In this document: positions 18,659-27,863 of the stretch, piece after piece
Numbering within the stretch: position 1 is the first letter of the stretch
Layout: the number at the start of each line of letters is the position of its first letter
Assembly (NCBI RefSeq): GCF_900250115.1
Contig: NZ_LT984804.1
Span: 2,185,301 to 2,249,300 of the forward strand
Source of the DNA: Cupriavidus taiwanensis
Lineage (GTDB): Bacteria; Pseudomonadota; Gammaproteobacteria; Burkholderiales; Burkholderiaceae
DNA: 64,000 nt
Direction: 5' to 3'
Translations under genes and position numbers: made by a program
Notes under the pieces: model-generated
Told to the model about the DNA's origin: nothing
The model's input: only the letters and a program-made list of their open reading frames with translations
The model's database searches: none

Positions 18659-19810
18659 CTATTGTTCCCCCACTGGGCTTCCGTTCCGTACGAAAGGTGG
18701 ACGAACGACTTTCGCGGAAATTCTCTTGTTGTAGACTTCAACACTCACATACGAGCCGACCTTGATGTCTGGGGTAAGCAGAGCCAAAGCGATGGCGATT
18801 CGAAGCGTCGGACTATAGGTTCCGCTGGTTACCTTCCCGATCATTTCCCCCTCGAGGCTCATCACCGGGCTCTGCGTGCGAGGGACCGCGGCGCTTCCTT
18901 CGAAAGCGAGCCCGACAAACTGCCAATCCTGGCGGCGCGCTTGTAGCGCTGCCTTGCCGACAAAGTCGCGCTCCGGCCCCAGGTCAACACTCCAGCCCAA
19001 GCCGACGTCGAAGGGCGAGGTCTGTGGGTCCATGTCCAACCCATTCACGTGCATGCCTGCTTCGAGCCGAAGCGTCTCCCATGCGTCGAGGCCTGCTGCC
19101 GAGATGCCGGCCGACCTCAGCATGTCCCATACCTGACCAGCATGTTTTGCCAGCACCATCATTTCGAAGCCGTCCTCGCCGGTCTTCCCCGTTCGCGCCA
19201 GCATCATTTCGCCCACCGCGAAGTCGTGCACGATGATGGAGTTGAAAGGCTTCACCTTGCCAGCGGCGCGCGTCGACGGGATGGCTCGAAAAACCCTTTC
19301 CCGCGCATTGGGACCTTGGACGGCAATCATTGCCAGCGCTTCCACGTCGCCGCGAACCATATCCTCGCGCCGCGCGACCAGGGTCACCGAGCTTTCGGTC
19401 TCAACCACCTGTGCCAGGATCCATTCAATGTCGCGGCTGGCAGCGTGCGCGTTCAAGACCATACGGAAGCATTCATGGTCCAGGTAGTAAACGACAACGT
19501 CATCGATTACTCCGCCTTCCATGTTAAGCATGCATGAATAGAGCGCTTTTCCAGGCGATCGCAGCTTGCCGATGTCGTTGGCAAGCAGCTTGCGGAGAAA
19601 CATTCGAGCGTCCACCCCATGTATGTCCACCACGCACATGTGCGAGAAGTCAAAGATGGCGGCATCCTCGCGCACGGTGTGGTGCTCCTCGATCTGGGAT
19701 CCATAGGCAACCGGCATACTCCAGTCACCAACCTCTGCCATGCGGGCGCGGTTGAAACGGTGACGCTCATACAGTGGGGTGCGCAATGGGTGCAGGATCG
19801 TCTGGCTCAT
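18659..19810 (-). CDS. GcvT-like tetrahydrofolate-dependent aminomethyltransferase
   Basis: A 383-residue T-protein homologue: LRTPLYERHRFNRARMAEVGDWSMPV, then VREDAAIFDFSHMCVVDIHG, MIAVQGPNARE, RTGKTGEDGFE and GLDAWETLRLEAGM, with the C-terminal barrel (GKVTSGTYSPTL). The folate-binding fold is intact. No gcvH or gcvP is present, so it may transfer a one-carbon unit from another methylated amine to THF, or supplement a glycine cleavage system encoded elsewhere. It heads the gcvT-citE-receptor group and is about 110 bp from the end of the GlxA-type regulator gene on the same strand. Confidence 0.85.
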   Translation of the reverse strand: MSQTILHPLRTPLYERHRFNRARMAEVGDWSMPVAYGSQIEEHHTVREDAAIFDFSHMCVVDIHGVDARMFLRKLLANDIGKLRSPGKALYSCMLNMEGGVIDDVVVYYLDHECFRMVLNAHAASRDIEWILAQVVETESSVTLVARREDMVRGDVEALAMIAVQGPNARERVFRAIPSTRAAGKVKPFNSIIVHDFAVGEMMLARTGKTGEDGFEMMVLAKHAGQVWDMLRSAGISAAGLDAWETLRLEAGMHVNGLDMDPQTSPFDVGLGWSVDLGPERDFVGKAALQARRQDWQFVGLAFEGSAAVPRTQSPVMSLEGEMIGKVTSGTYSPTLRIAIALALLTPDIKVGSYVSVEVYNKRISAKVVRPPFVRNGSPVGEQ

Positions 19811-19921
19811 GGGAGGTCAAGGTCAGTAGTCAAGCTGGCGCAGAATCGCGCATTGCGTTGCGGGCCTGAAGGCCAGGTGTCCGGGGTCCTGGCGAGCGCT
19901 TCGCGCCGCCGCCGGCAGCGA

Positions 19922-20935
19922 TCATCGCGTCGGTCGCCGTTCATGGCTGGGCGCATGACCGAACTGGGCCCGGTACGCCTTGCTGAAGTGGCACGGCGAA
20001 TGGAAGCCGCAGACGGCCGTGACACGGGCAATTGAGGCGCTGGTCGTGCGCAGCAGTTCGCGCGCGCGCTTCAGGCGCAGGGTCAGATAGTGGTGGGTCG
20101 GCGACACATTCAGATAGATCTTGAAGATCCGCTGCAGATGCCGCTGCGACAGCTGAACCAGCCGCGCCAGCTCGTCCAGTGACAGCGGTTCCTCGATATT
20201 CGCCTCCATCAGCCGCACGACCTCGATCAGCTCCGCCCGCGAGAGGCCAACCCGTGCATCGACCGGGATCGGCTGTGGATCGGTCGCGCCACGGATCCGC
20301 TCCAGAATGAACTGCTCCGAGACTTGCGCGGCCATTTGCTGGCCGAGACGCAGGCCGACAAGATTCAGCATCATGTCGATCGGCGCGGTACCGCCCGTGC
20401 AGGTAAGGCGGTCCCGGTCGATGACGAACAGTTCGTCGGCGAACTGCACCAGCGGAAACTCGCGGTGCAGCGCGGACCGGTTCTCCCAATGGACGGCACA
20501 GCGGTAACCGTCGAGCAGATTGCTCGACATCAGCGCGTAGGCACCCGTGCAGATGCCGCCGAGCGGCATGTTCTGCCCGGCGAGTCGCGCAAGCATCATG
20601 CGCGCGCCGTCGTCGACGGCCTCCCGGATGCCGATGCCGCCGCAGACGATCATCACATCCGGCATTTTCGAGGCCTCGAGCGCCTGCGTTGGCCGTACCG
20701 CGATGCCATTGCTCGCCCGCACCGCCGCGCCGTGGGACGAATAGATCGACCACGTGTAATGCTCGGCACGCCCGACATAGTTCGCCATCCGCAGCACTTC
20801 GACCGCGCTCGAGAATGCGATCATCGAGAAATCGGGCAGCGTCAGAAAGCCGAAATGCGCGAGCGTCGACATCGGCGGTGTAGCGCTGTGAGCCAGCGCG
20901 GCGGCAACGGACCTCACATCGCTCTCCTGGCGCAT
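19922..20935 (-). CDS. GlxA-family regulator (DJ-1/PfpI plus AraC), GbdR-like
   Basis: A roughly 337-residue regulator with an N-terminal DJ-1/PfpI-like sensor domain (FGFLTLPDFSMIAFSSAVEV, GGICTGAYALM) and a C-terminal AraC double helix-turn-helix (LDELARLVQLSQRHLQRIFK, then ARVTAVCGFHSPCHFSKAYRAQFG). It is clearly paralogous to the regulator at 37206. I chose 20935 because the frame's first ATG (20977) would overlap choW; from 20935 the gap is 13 bp. It is the third gene of choV-choW-regulator, so it probably senses betaine or a product. Confidence 0.85.
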   Translation of the reverse strand: MRQESDVRSVAAALAHSATPPMSTLAHFGFLTLPDFSMIAFSSAVEVLRMANYVGRAEHYTWSIYSSHGAAVRASNGIAVRPTQALEASKMPDVMIVCGGIGIREAVDDGARMMLARLAGQNMPLGGICTGAYALMSSNLLDGYRCAVHWENRSALHREFPLVQFADELFVIDRDRLTCTGGTAPIDMMLNLVGLRLGQQMAAQVSEQFILERIRGATDPQPIPVDARVGLSRAELIEVVRLMEANIEEPLSLDELARLVQLSQRHLQRIFKIYLNVSPTHHYLTLRLKRARELLRTTSASIARVTAVCGFHSPCHFSKAYRAQFGHAPSHERRPTR

Positions 20936-20948
20936 GGATCGGCCGGAA

Positions 20949-21845
20949 TCAGGCGTGGGCCGTCGCCGTCTTGGCACTGAACAGCTGCCTGAGCCCCGAG
21001 AAGAGCGGCGCCTTCGCGGTACCCGGTGCGCGCCCGAAGCTCTCCGTAATGCGGTCCAGGATAATCGCCAGCAGCACCACTGACAGGCCGCTCTCGAAGC
21101 CCAGGCCGATGTCGAGCCGCTGGATGCTCGCCAGTACCTCGTTGCCGAGGCCGCCCGCGCCTACCATCGAAGCAATGATCACCATCGACAGCGCCATCAT
21201 GATGGTCTGGTTGACGCCTTGCATGATCGACGGCAGCGCGTTGGGGAACTGCACCTTGTACAGCAGCTGCCACGGCGTGCAGCCGAACGCATAGCCGGCC
21301 TCGACGATCTCCATGTTCACCTGGCGGATCCCAAGACTGGTCAGGCGCACCGCTGGCGGCATCGCAAAGATCACCGTCGACAGGATGCCCGGCACGCGCC
21401 CCAGGCCGAACAGCATCGCCGCGGGAATCAGGTAGACGAACGCCGGCATGGTCTGCATCAGGTCCAGGATCGGGCGCACGATCGCCGCCACCACTCGGCT
21501 CTTCGCCGCCCAGATACCGAGCGGCACGCCCAGGAGCAGGCTGATGATGGTCGACGACAGCGTCAGGCCCAGCGTAATGACAGTCTGGTCCCAGAATCCC
21601 GTGGCGAAGATCACGAACAGCGACGCGGCCGTGAAGAGCGCGAAGCGCCAGCCGACGCGCCAGAGTCCGATGCCGATGAAGATCGCCATCATCAGCCACA
21701 TCGGCACCGCCTGCAGGCTGCGCTCGATCAGTGCGGCGAGCCCCTCGATGGCGCGCCCGACCGCGTCAAACGTTGCCGCGTCGTGATCGAGAAGATAGTG
21801 GACAGACTGATCGACCCAGCGGCCGAGCGGAAGGAATTCAGACAT
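20949..21845 (-). CDS. choW: choline/glycine betaine ABC transporter permease
   Basis: A 298-residue ProW/ChoW-type inner-membrane permease with about six transmembrane segments. The core is TLGLTLSSTIISLLLGVPLG, PILDLMQTMPAFVYLIPAAM and the EAA-loop region EAGYAFGCTPWQLLYKVQFP. Its start overlaps the end of choV by 8 bp, so the two are translationally coupled. With ChoV and ChoX it forms a high-affinity uptake system for betaine or choline. Confidence 0.92.
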   Translation of the reverse strand: MSEFLPLGRWVDQSVHYLLDHDAATFDAVGRAIEGLAALIERSLQAVPMWLMMAIFIGIGLWRVGWRFALFTAASLFVIFATGFWDQTVITLGLTLSSTIISLLLGVPLGIWAAKSRVVAAIVRPILDLMQTMPAFVYLIPAAMLFGLGRVPGILSTVIFAMPPAVRLTSLGIRQVNMEIVEAGYAFGCTPWQLLYKVQFPNALPSIMQGVNQTIMMALSMVIIASMVGAGGLGNEVLASIQRLDIGLGFESGLSVVLLAIILDRITESFGRAPGTAKAPLFSGLRQLFSAKTATAHA

Positions 21846-22995
21846 GGTGACCTCGCAGGTGCGTGATGGCTTTCAGGATGACGGCGCGGTCGACCGAGCC
21901 GCAGTAGCAGCCATGCTCGTCGACGACCGGCAGCGCGTTCGGGCTCGCGACGACGCGCTCGACAACGTGTTCAAGCGACGCATCGCGCCGGATGCTTTCG
22001 ACCGGCCGCACGCTTGCCATGGCATCGCGCATGACGCAGCCGCGCAGCTTGCGCTGGGCATCTAGCACAAAGGCATAGCTGGCGTGGCCGTTCAGCGTCG
22101 TGGCAATCGTCGGCGCATCAAGCTTTGAAACGATCGGTATGGCGTCCGTCTGCATCAGGTCGCCGGCCGTCAGGTAGCGGCTGGTGTCGATGCCGTCGAA
22201 GAACGTGCGGACATAGTCGTCGGCCGGCTTCGCAATGATCTCCTGCGGCGTGCCGACCTGTACCAGGCGGCCGCCTTCCATGATCGCGATCCGGCTGCCG
22301 ATGCGCAGCGCTTCCTCCAGATCGTGGGACACGAACATGATGGTGCGGCGATGCTCTTTCTGGAGCTGCAGCAGCACGTTCTGCATTTCCTTGCGCTTGA
22401 GCGGATCGAGCGCGGAGAATGCCTCATCCATGATCATCAGCGAAGGGTTGACCGCAAGCGCCCGCGCAAGGCCGACACGCTGCTGCATGCCACCCGACAA
22501 TTCGCGCGGCAGCTTCTGCGCAAACGCCGAGAGGCCGACCTCTTCGAGCACATCCATCGCCCTGCGCTCACGCTCCTTCCTGCCGACGCCGGCGACCTCG
22601 AGCCCGAACGCCGCGTTCGACAGCACCGTGCGCTGCGGCATCAGCGCGAACGACTGGAACACCATGCTCATGTCCTTGCGGCGCAGCGCGATCAGTTCCG
22701 ATCGGCTCACGGCGGCCACGTCGCGGCCACCGATCAGCACCTTGCCGGCTGTCGGCTCGACGAGCCGGTTCACGAGACGGATCAATGTCGACTTGCCGGA
22801 GCCGGACAGGCCCATCAGCACGAAGATCTCGCCTTCCCTGACGTCGAACGATACGTTGTGCACACCGACGACCTGGCCGGTGCGCCTGAACACCTCGTCC
22901 TTCGTCGAACCGGCGGCGAGCATGTCGAGCGCCTGTTGCGGATTGCTTCCAAATACCTTGCACAGACCTTCGACCACGACCTTTGGACTATCCAT
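21838..22995 (-). CDS. choV: choline/glycine betaine ABC transporter ATPase
   Basis: A 385-residue ProV/ChoV ATPase: Walker A GLSGSGKST, Q-loop VFQSFALMPQ, signature LSGGMQQRVGLARAL, Walker B LMIMDEAFSALDP, H-loop FVSHDLEEA. Two CBS domains follow (about 265-385), which in OpuA-type ATPases sense ionic strength or nucleotide. I placed the start at 22995 behind AGGAG; the frame is open to 23151. A candidate AraC-type operator lies about 200 bp upstream. Confidence 0.93.
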   Translation of the reverse strand: MDSPKVVVEGLCKVFGSNPQQALDMLAAGSTKDEVFRRTGQVVGVHNVSFDVREGEIFVLMGLSGSGKSTLIRLVNRLVEPTAGKVLIGGRDVAAVSRSELIALRRKDMSMVFQSFALMPQRTVLSNAAFGLEVAGVGRKERERRAMDVLEEVGLSAFAQKLPRELSGGMQQRVGLARALAVNPSLMIMDEAFSALDPLKRKEMQNVLLQLQKEHRRTIMFVSHDLEEALRIGSRIAIMEGGRLVQVGTPQEIIAKPADDYVRTFFDGIDTSRYLTAGDLMQTDAIPIVSKLDAPTIATTLNGHASYAFVLDAQRKLRGCVMRDAMASVRPVESIRRDASLEHVVERVVASPNALPVVDEHGCYCGSVDRAVILKAITHLRGHHV

Positions 22996-23192
22996 CGAAA
23001 CCTTCTCCTGGTCCTGCGGGGACTCATACGTCATATGGCATGCCTGCGTCTTCCTCTCAACGAAATGCGCTGGCGGTGCTTTGCTACCTCTTTCCTGGAA
23101 TGCGTTGGCAAATTCGATCCGTCGCATCACAAGCGGACACGGTGCGATCACCTACATAGTTGCCAGAAAATGCCCCCCTCTGCCGATGAATT

Positions 23193-23219
23193 CCGACACG
23201 TGCTTGCCCAAATGCGACA
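23193..23219 (-). promoter_or_regulatory. candidate AraC/GlxA operator upstream of choV
   Basis: On the minus strand TGTCGC and TGTCGG start exactly 21 bp apart, with GGGCAAGCAC between them. The same layout occurs upstream of fdhA and the porin. It lies in the 478-bp choV-purU divergent region, in which I see nothing else. Two-turn direct repeats are typical of AraC-family dimers. Confidence 0.55.
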
Positions 23220-23473
23220 CCGGCATTCATGGCGACCGATTGTCCGGGCCGGCTTGTCCTCAAGCGACGCCGAATGGATCGATTGCGACCCGCTCGCGCG
23301 CCGTCGCTGCCGCCACCGGCATTGGACCGCGCCTTCGGCGTTGGCGCGCCGATACCAGCCACGCGGCGCTTCGGTTCTATCCAGCCTGCCACCCATCCTG
23401 CTTTACTTCGCGCATGGCACGCGCGAGCGCACCACGCGGACCGCCGGCCACACCACTCCAACAAAGGAATCCA

Positions 23474-24346
23474 ATGGACACCCTGCCCCGCCCCCAACCA
23501 TTCGTGCTTACGCTGTCGTGCCCGAGCGCGCCCGGCCAGGTGGCCGCGGTCGTGGGCCTGCTAGAGCGCCACCGCTGCTACATCGACGAACTGACCGTCT
23601 TCGATGACGACCTGAGCAACCGCTTCTTCCTGCGCTGTGTATTCCATCCGACTCCCGCACAAGCGCTTGGCATCGACGTGTTGCGGCATGAGTTCATGCC
23701 GATAGCGGACGGCTTCGGCATGCAATGGGCGATCCACGACGCGCTCGCACGCCCGAAGGTACTGATCATGGTGTCGAAGCTCGAGCATTGCCTCGCGGAT
23801 CTGCTGTTCCGCTGGCGCATGGGCGAGCTGAAGATGGACATCGTCGGGATCGCGTCTAACCATCCCGACCTGGAGCCGCTCGCCCGGCAGCATGATCTCC
23901 CGTTCCGGCACTTCCCGATCACGCCTGAGACGAAGGCGAAACAGGAAGCGCAGTGGCTCGACCTGTTCGAGTCGAGCGGCGCGGAACTTGTCATCCTTGC
24001 ACGCTACATGCAAGTGCTGTCGCCCGAGACCAGTGGGAAACTCGCCAATCGCGCGATCAACATCCACCACTCCTTCCTGCCCGGCTTCAAGGGTGCGAAG
24101 CCGTATCACCAGGCGCATGCGCGCGGCGTAAAGCTGATCGGCGCGACGGCGCATTTCGTCACCGACGATCTCGACGAAGGCCCGATCATCGAGCAGGCCG
24201 TCGAGCGCGTCGATCATTCGTACCGGCCGGAGCAACTGCTCGCGGTCGGGCGCGACGTCGAATGCATCACGCTCGCGCGCGCCGTCAAGGCGTTCATCGA
24301 GCGACGGGTGTTCCTGAACGGAGACCGGACCGTCGTGTTTGCGTAG
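23474..24346 (+). CDS. purU: formyltetrahydrofolate deformylase
   Basis: A 290-residue PurU. It has an N-terminal ACT domain (FVLTLSCPSAPGQVAAVVG) and a C-terminal formyltransferase fold with IASNHPDLEPLA, NIHHSFLPGFKGAKPYHQA, the HxS and Asp residues of the hydrolase active site, and GATAHFVTDDLDEGPIIEQ. The frame is open far upstream (to 22235), but AAAGGA before the ATG at 23474 and the family N-terminus fix the start. It converts 10-formyl-THF to formate and THF, recycling folate charged during sarcosine oxidation. It lies between choV and choX, splitting the transporter genes. Confidence 0.93.
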   Translation: MDTLPRPQPFVLTLSCPSAPGQVAAVVGLLERHRCYIDELTVFDDDLSNRFFLRCVFHPTPAQALGIDVLRHEFMPIADGFGMQWAIHDALARPKVLIMVSKLEHCLADLLFRWRMGELKMDIVGIASNHPDLEPLARQHDLPFRHFPITPETKAKQEAQWLDLFESSGAELVILARYMQVLSPETSGKLANRAINIHHSFLPGFKGAKPYHQAHARGVKLIGATAHFVTDDLDEGPIIEQAVERVDHSYRPEQLLAVGRDVECITLARAVKAFIERRVFLNGDRTVVFA

Positions 24347-24359
24347 GTCCAACGCACAA

Positions 24360-24388
24360 CGGCCACGATCGCATCGCGACCGTGGCCG
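24360..24388. terminator. hairpin between convergent purU and choX
   Basis: A 13-bp stem with one mismatch, CGGCCACGATCGC (24360-24372) and GCGACCGTGGCCG (24376-24388), with a 3-nt loop, lies between the convergent stop codons. Probably a bidirectional terminator. Confidence 0.65.
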
Positions 24389-24418
24389 GCTCATGGTTCC
24401 CTGCGGTCGTTTGAGGAA

Positions 24419-25282
24419 TTAGCGCTCGCTCTCGAGCCACGCATTCACGCGCTCGGCATTCGCGGAGATCCATGCATCGGCGGCCGCGTCGGGCTTCGTG
24501 CCGCCCTGGATCGCCAGCATCACGCTATCGATCTCGCCTGGCTTCCACTGGAATTTCTTCAGGAATGCCACGACCGGCTTCGCCTTCGCCTCGAGACCCG
24601 GGTTCACGATGTTGTCGACGTGCTCGGATTCACCGAACACTTTCTTCGGATCGTCGAGGAAGCGCAGCTTCCACTTGGCGAACATCCAGTGCGGCGCCCA
24701 ACCCGTCACGATCACGGGCTTGTTCGCGTTCATCGCGCGCGCCAGCTCGGCAGTCATCGCACTGCCCGAACTCGGCATCAGCGAATAGCTGAGTCCATAG
24801 CTCTTGATGGCGTCGGAGGCCTTGCGCATCACGCCCGCGCCCGCATCGATGCCGACGATGCGGCCTTCGAATGCCGTCTTCTGGGCGTTCAGATCATCGA
24901 TGCTCTTCGCGCTCACGGATGCCGGAACGATCAGGCCGATTCTTGCCTCGGTAAAGTTCGGACCAAGATTGACCACCTTGGTCTTGAACTGGTCCCAGTA
25001 CGCGCCCTGCGTAACCGGCAGCCAGGCGGACAGCGTCGCATCGAGATCGCCCCGCGCGACGCCCTGCCACATGACGCCCGCTGCAAGCGGCACGAGCTGG
25101 ACCGGGTACCCCAGCTTCTTCTCGATGATGCGTGCGGCGACGTTGGTCGTCGCGACGCTGTCATCCCAACCCTCGACGTAGCCTATCTTCAGGGTCGGTC
25201 TGGTATCCCCCAGCGCGAACGCGCTCCATGTCAACATCACCGACGCCGCGCCGGTAAACAACAGCTTGGAAAGAAGCTTCAT
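24419..25282 (-). CDS. choX: choline/glycine betaine ABC transporter substrate-binding protein
   Basis: A 287-residue OpuAC/ProX-type receptor with a signal peptide ending near SAFALGDT. Ligand-region aromatics are visible in VEGWDDS, AAGVMWQGVA, LSAWLPVTQGAYW and VTGWAPHWMFAKW, a tryptophan-rich pattern like the cage that holds the trimethylammonium group. It lies 108 bp after gbcB on the same strand, so it may be read from the catabolic operon rather than with choVW. Confidence 0.92.
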   Translation of the reverse strand: MKLLSKLLFTGAASVMLTWSAFALGDTRPTLKIGYVEGWDDSVATTNVAARIIEKKLGYPVQLVPLAAGVMWQGVARGDLDATLSAWLPVTQGAYWDQFKTKVVNLGPNFTEARIGLIVPASVSAKSIDDLNAQKTAFEGRIVGIDAGAGVMRKASDAIKSYGLSYSLMPSSGSAMTAELARAMNANKPVIVTGWAPHWMFAKWKLRFLDDPKKVFGESEHVDNIVNPGLEAKAKPVVAFLKKFQWKPGEIDSVMLAIQGGTKPDAAADAWISANAERVNAWLESER

Positions 25283-25390
25283 GGCATACCTCCATTGGCC
25301 GGAGCGGAACCGCCCCGTGTACTTAGAATCGTCGAGAATGCGGCGCGACGGTCCTCGTTGGCCATCAGCCGCGTGGCAGGCGCTACTGCC

Positions 25391-26545
25391 CTACTTGTCG
25401 ATGACGAGATCCGACAGCGGCTTGCTGCAGCACAACAACACCATCCCCTGGTCAATCTCGCGCTGGCGGATGCCGCCGTTGTGTTTCATTTCGACCTGGC
25501 CGGACACGAGCTTGACCTTGCAGGTCCCGCACATCCCCTGCGTGCAGGACGCTGGCAGCCGTACGCCCGACTGCCGCGCGGCATCAAGCACATGCTGGCC
25601 CGACCCGCAGGCGATCTCGCGCCGGCTCTTCGCGAAGCTGACGCTGAACTGCGCCATGTCCGCATTACCGTTGGTTGCCGGCGCGGTGTCCGCAACAGTC
25701 GCGTGGGCCGCTCCCTCGGCCGTCAACGTCTCGAACGAGAAACTTTCCTCGTGGTAGCGCCTGCGATCAAAGCCGGCTTCTTCGAGGAGGTCGCGCACCG
25801 CCTTCATGTACGGCGCCGGCCCGCACGTGAAGATCTCGCGCTCCATGAAATCCGGCGCGATCAGCTTCAGGAGCGGGAGCGACAGGAACCCCGTCACGCC
25901 TGGCCAGCTGGTACGCGCCCCAACCCGCTCGCAGACAAAGGCGGTGCGGAAGTTCGCGTGGTTCGATGCGATCAGGTCGAGCTCGCGGGCGAAGATGATG
26001 TCGTCCGGCGTCCGCGCGCTGTGCACGAACATGATGTCGCGATCCTCGCCGAGATCGTGGTGTGCCCGGCTCATCGACATCAGCGGCGTGATGCCCGAGC
26101 CCGCGGACAGGAACAGGTACTTGCGCGCCGGATGCCGCGCGCAGGTGAACTCGCCGGCCGGGCCCAGCACCCGGATCGGCGTGCCCGGCCGCAGGTTGTC
26201 GTGCAGCCAGTTCGACACCTTGCCGCCCGGCACCCGCTTGACCGTGATCGAGAGCGTATGCGGCCGCGCGGGCGACGACGAAACCGTGTAGCACCTGTTG
26301 ATCGTGTCGCCCTCGATCTCGAGCTCGAGCGTGATGAACTGCCCCGGCTCGAACACGAACGCGCGGCCCTCCGGCGAATGGAAGAAGAAGCTCTTCACGT
26401 CGTGCGTTTCCTGCCGCACGTGGCAGCACACAAGCGTCTCCTCGACGTCGCTCGTCCAGCGCTGCGGGAGCGCATTCCAGAACGCCGGGCGCGTCACCCG
26501 GCTGTCGGCTGGCTCGAATTGGACTGCATCGCGCATCATCTCCAT
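25391..26545 (-). CDS. gbcB: glycine betaine demethylase, ferredoxin-NAD(P)H reductase subunit
   Basis: A 384-residue hybrid reductase. The FAD domain carries NRCYTVSSSP (the RxYS/T flavin motif), the NAD domain has LSAGSGITPLMSM and FTCGPAPYM, and a C-terminal plant-type 2Fe-2S domain has SCTQGMCGTCKVK with the fourth cysteine in LLCC. It passes electrons from NAD(P)H to the Rieske oxygenase GbcA, which removes one methyl of betaine as formaldehyde. The gap to gbcA is 21 bp. Confidence 0.93.
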   Translation of the reverse strand: MEMMRDAVQFEPADSRVTRPAFWNALPQRWTSDVEETLVCCHVRQETHDVKSFFFHSPEGRAFVFEPGQFITLELEIEGDTINRCYTVSSSPARPHTLSITVKRVPGGKVSNWLHDNLRPGTPIRVLGPAGEFTCARHPARKYLFLSAGSGITPLMSMSRAHHDLGEDRDIMFVHSARTPDDIIFARELDLIASNHANFRTAFVCERVGARTSWPGVTGFLSLPLLKLIAPDFMEREIFTCGPAPYMKAVRDLLEEAGFDRRRYHEESFSFETLTAEGAAHATVADTAPATNGNADMAQFSVSFAKSRREIACGSGQHVLDAARQSGVRLPASCTQGMCGTCKVKLVSGQVEMKHNGGIRQREIDQGMVLLCCSKPLSDLVIDK

Positions 26546-26566
26546 CTCCGCTTCCTTTGCCTTCGC

Positions 26567-27808
26567 CTATGCGCCGACGTGCTCGGCAAGCCGGCGGATA
26601 TACCAGGCCGAGAACTTCTCGACGAGGCCTTCGGTGAACGGCGAGTAGGGGCCGGGCTCGTACGCGCTGCTTGCCGCGCCGCGCTGCGAGTACTCGACCA
26701 GCACGCGGTCCTGGTCATTGGTCGCGTTCCACACCGCCGTGAGGTTCTCCACGTCGTAGTCGACGCCTTCCTGCGCATCCTTGTGGACGAGCCATTTCGT
26801 GCGCACGAGCGTTTCGCCGGCCGACAGCGGAATCACCGAGAACGTGACGATGTGGTCGCTCATGAAGTGATGCCATGAGTTCGGCTGCGTCCAGAACGAG
26901 AGCCCGCCCAGGTCGGCCTGCTCGAATTTGCCGAGCAGCTTCTTCGAGGCGACCTTCGCGTCGAGCGTCTGCGACTCGCCGCTGCGGTCGAGCGGCAGGC
27001 GCTGCGTACGGTAGCCGGTTGTCTCGAGCAGGCGCTCGATCTCGGCTGACGGCAGGTTCAGCGCCTCCCACTGCGCCGCGCGCGCAATGCAAGTCTTCTC
27101 GAACGCTTCCATGCCCTCGGCGTTGGCCGGCGACTGCTGATAGCCGAACCCGTACTCGTACAGCGAAATGGTCAGCTCGGGATGGTTCGCCACGCAGTGA
27201 TAACACTCGCGGTTGTTCTCCATCGTGAGCTTCCAGTTGCCCTTCTCGATGATGTCGATCTGCGCGGCAATCTTCGTGTTGGGCAGGTCGTGCGGCAGCA
27301 AATAGGGCTCCATCGCGGCGCGCATCGCCGCGAAGTCGGCGGGAGGCTCGTCCGCCAGGCAGACGAAGATCAGGCCCGCGAGGTTCTGCACGTGCACGGA
27401 TTTCAGGCTGTGCTTGCACCGGTCGAACTTCTCGCCCATGTGCTCGGCGAACATGAGGTCGCCGTTCAGGTTGTAGGTCCAACTGTGGTACGGGCAGACG
27501 ATGTTGCCGACCGTGCCCTTGTCCTCGTTGCACAGGCGCGCGCCGCGGTGGCGGCACACGTTATGGAAAGCGCGCACCTGCATGTCGTCGTCGCGCACGA
27601 CCAGGATCGAGTCGTGGCCGAGCTCGATGGTTATGTAGTCGCCCGGCTCGGGCACGTCTGGCTCGACCGCCACCTGGATCCAGTGCTTGCGGAAGATCGC
27701 TTCCATATCGAGCGCGAAAATCTCCTCGCTCTGATAGAAGGGTGCCTCGAGGCTGTAGCCTTGCTTGCGCCGTTCGACCAGCGCACCAATGTCTGCCGAT
27801 ACTTTCAT
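26567..27808 (-). CDS. gbcA: glycine betaine demethylase, Rieske oxygenase subunit
   Basis: A 413-residue Rieske non-heme iron oxygenase. The Rieske centre is CRHRGARL plus CPYHSW (about 90-113), and the mononuclear-iron region follows in NNRECYHCVANHPEL. It oxidises glycine betaine to dimethylglycine and formaldehyde with O2. GGAG eight bases before the ATG at 27808 fixes the start; the frame extends to 27934 inside etfB. In Pseudomonas gbcA is divergent from gbcB; here the two are collinear and follow dgc/etf. Confidence 0.93.
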   Translation of the reverse strand: MKVSADIGALVERRKQGYSLEAPFYQSEEIFALDMEAIFRKHWIQVAVEPDVPEPGDYITIELGHDSILVVRDDDMQVRAFHNVCRHRGARLCNEDKGTVGNIVCPYHSWTYNLNGDLMFAEHMGEKFDRCKHSLKSVHVQNLAGLIFVCLADEPPADFAAMRAAMEPYLLPHDLPNTKIAAQIDIIEKGNWKLTMENNRECYHCVANHPELTISLYEYGFGYQQSPANAEGMEAFEKTCIARAAQWEALNLPSAEIERLLETTGYRTQRLPLDRSGESQTLDAKVASKKLLGKFEQADLGGLSFWTQPNSWHHFMSDHIVTFSVIPLSAGETLVRTKWLVHKDAQEGVDYDVENLTAVWNATNDQDRVLVEYSQRGAASSAYEPGPYSPFTEGLVEKFSAWYIRRLAEHVGA

Positions 27809-27863
27809 CGTCTGGCTCCGGATTCCCTGCATTCCTGGTTTGTTTGCCGATGGATCGGCAACA

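Noticed and set aside
22235..23473. A 703-residue reading of purU starting inside choV
   Set aside because: The extension is antisense to choV and lacks family features; the AAAGGA-ATG at 23474 matches the PurU N-terminus.
24620..26878. Long plus-strand open frame opposite choX and gbcB
   Set aside because: Antisense shadow of two clear genes, arginine/histidine-rich composition.
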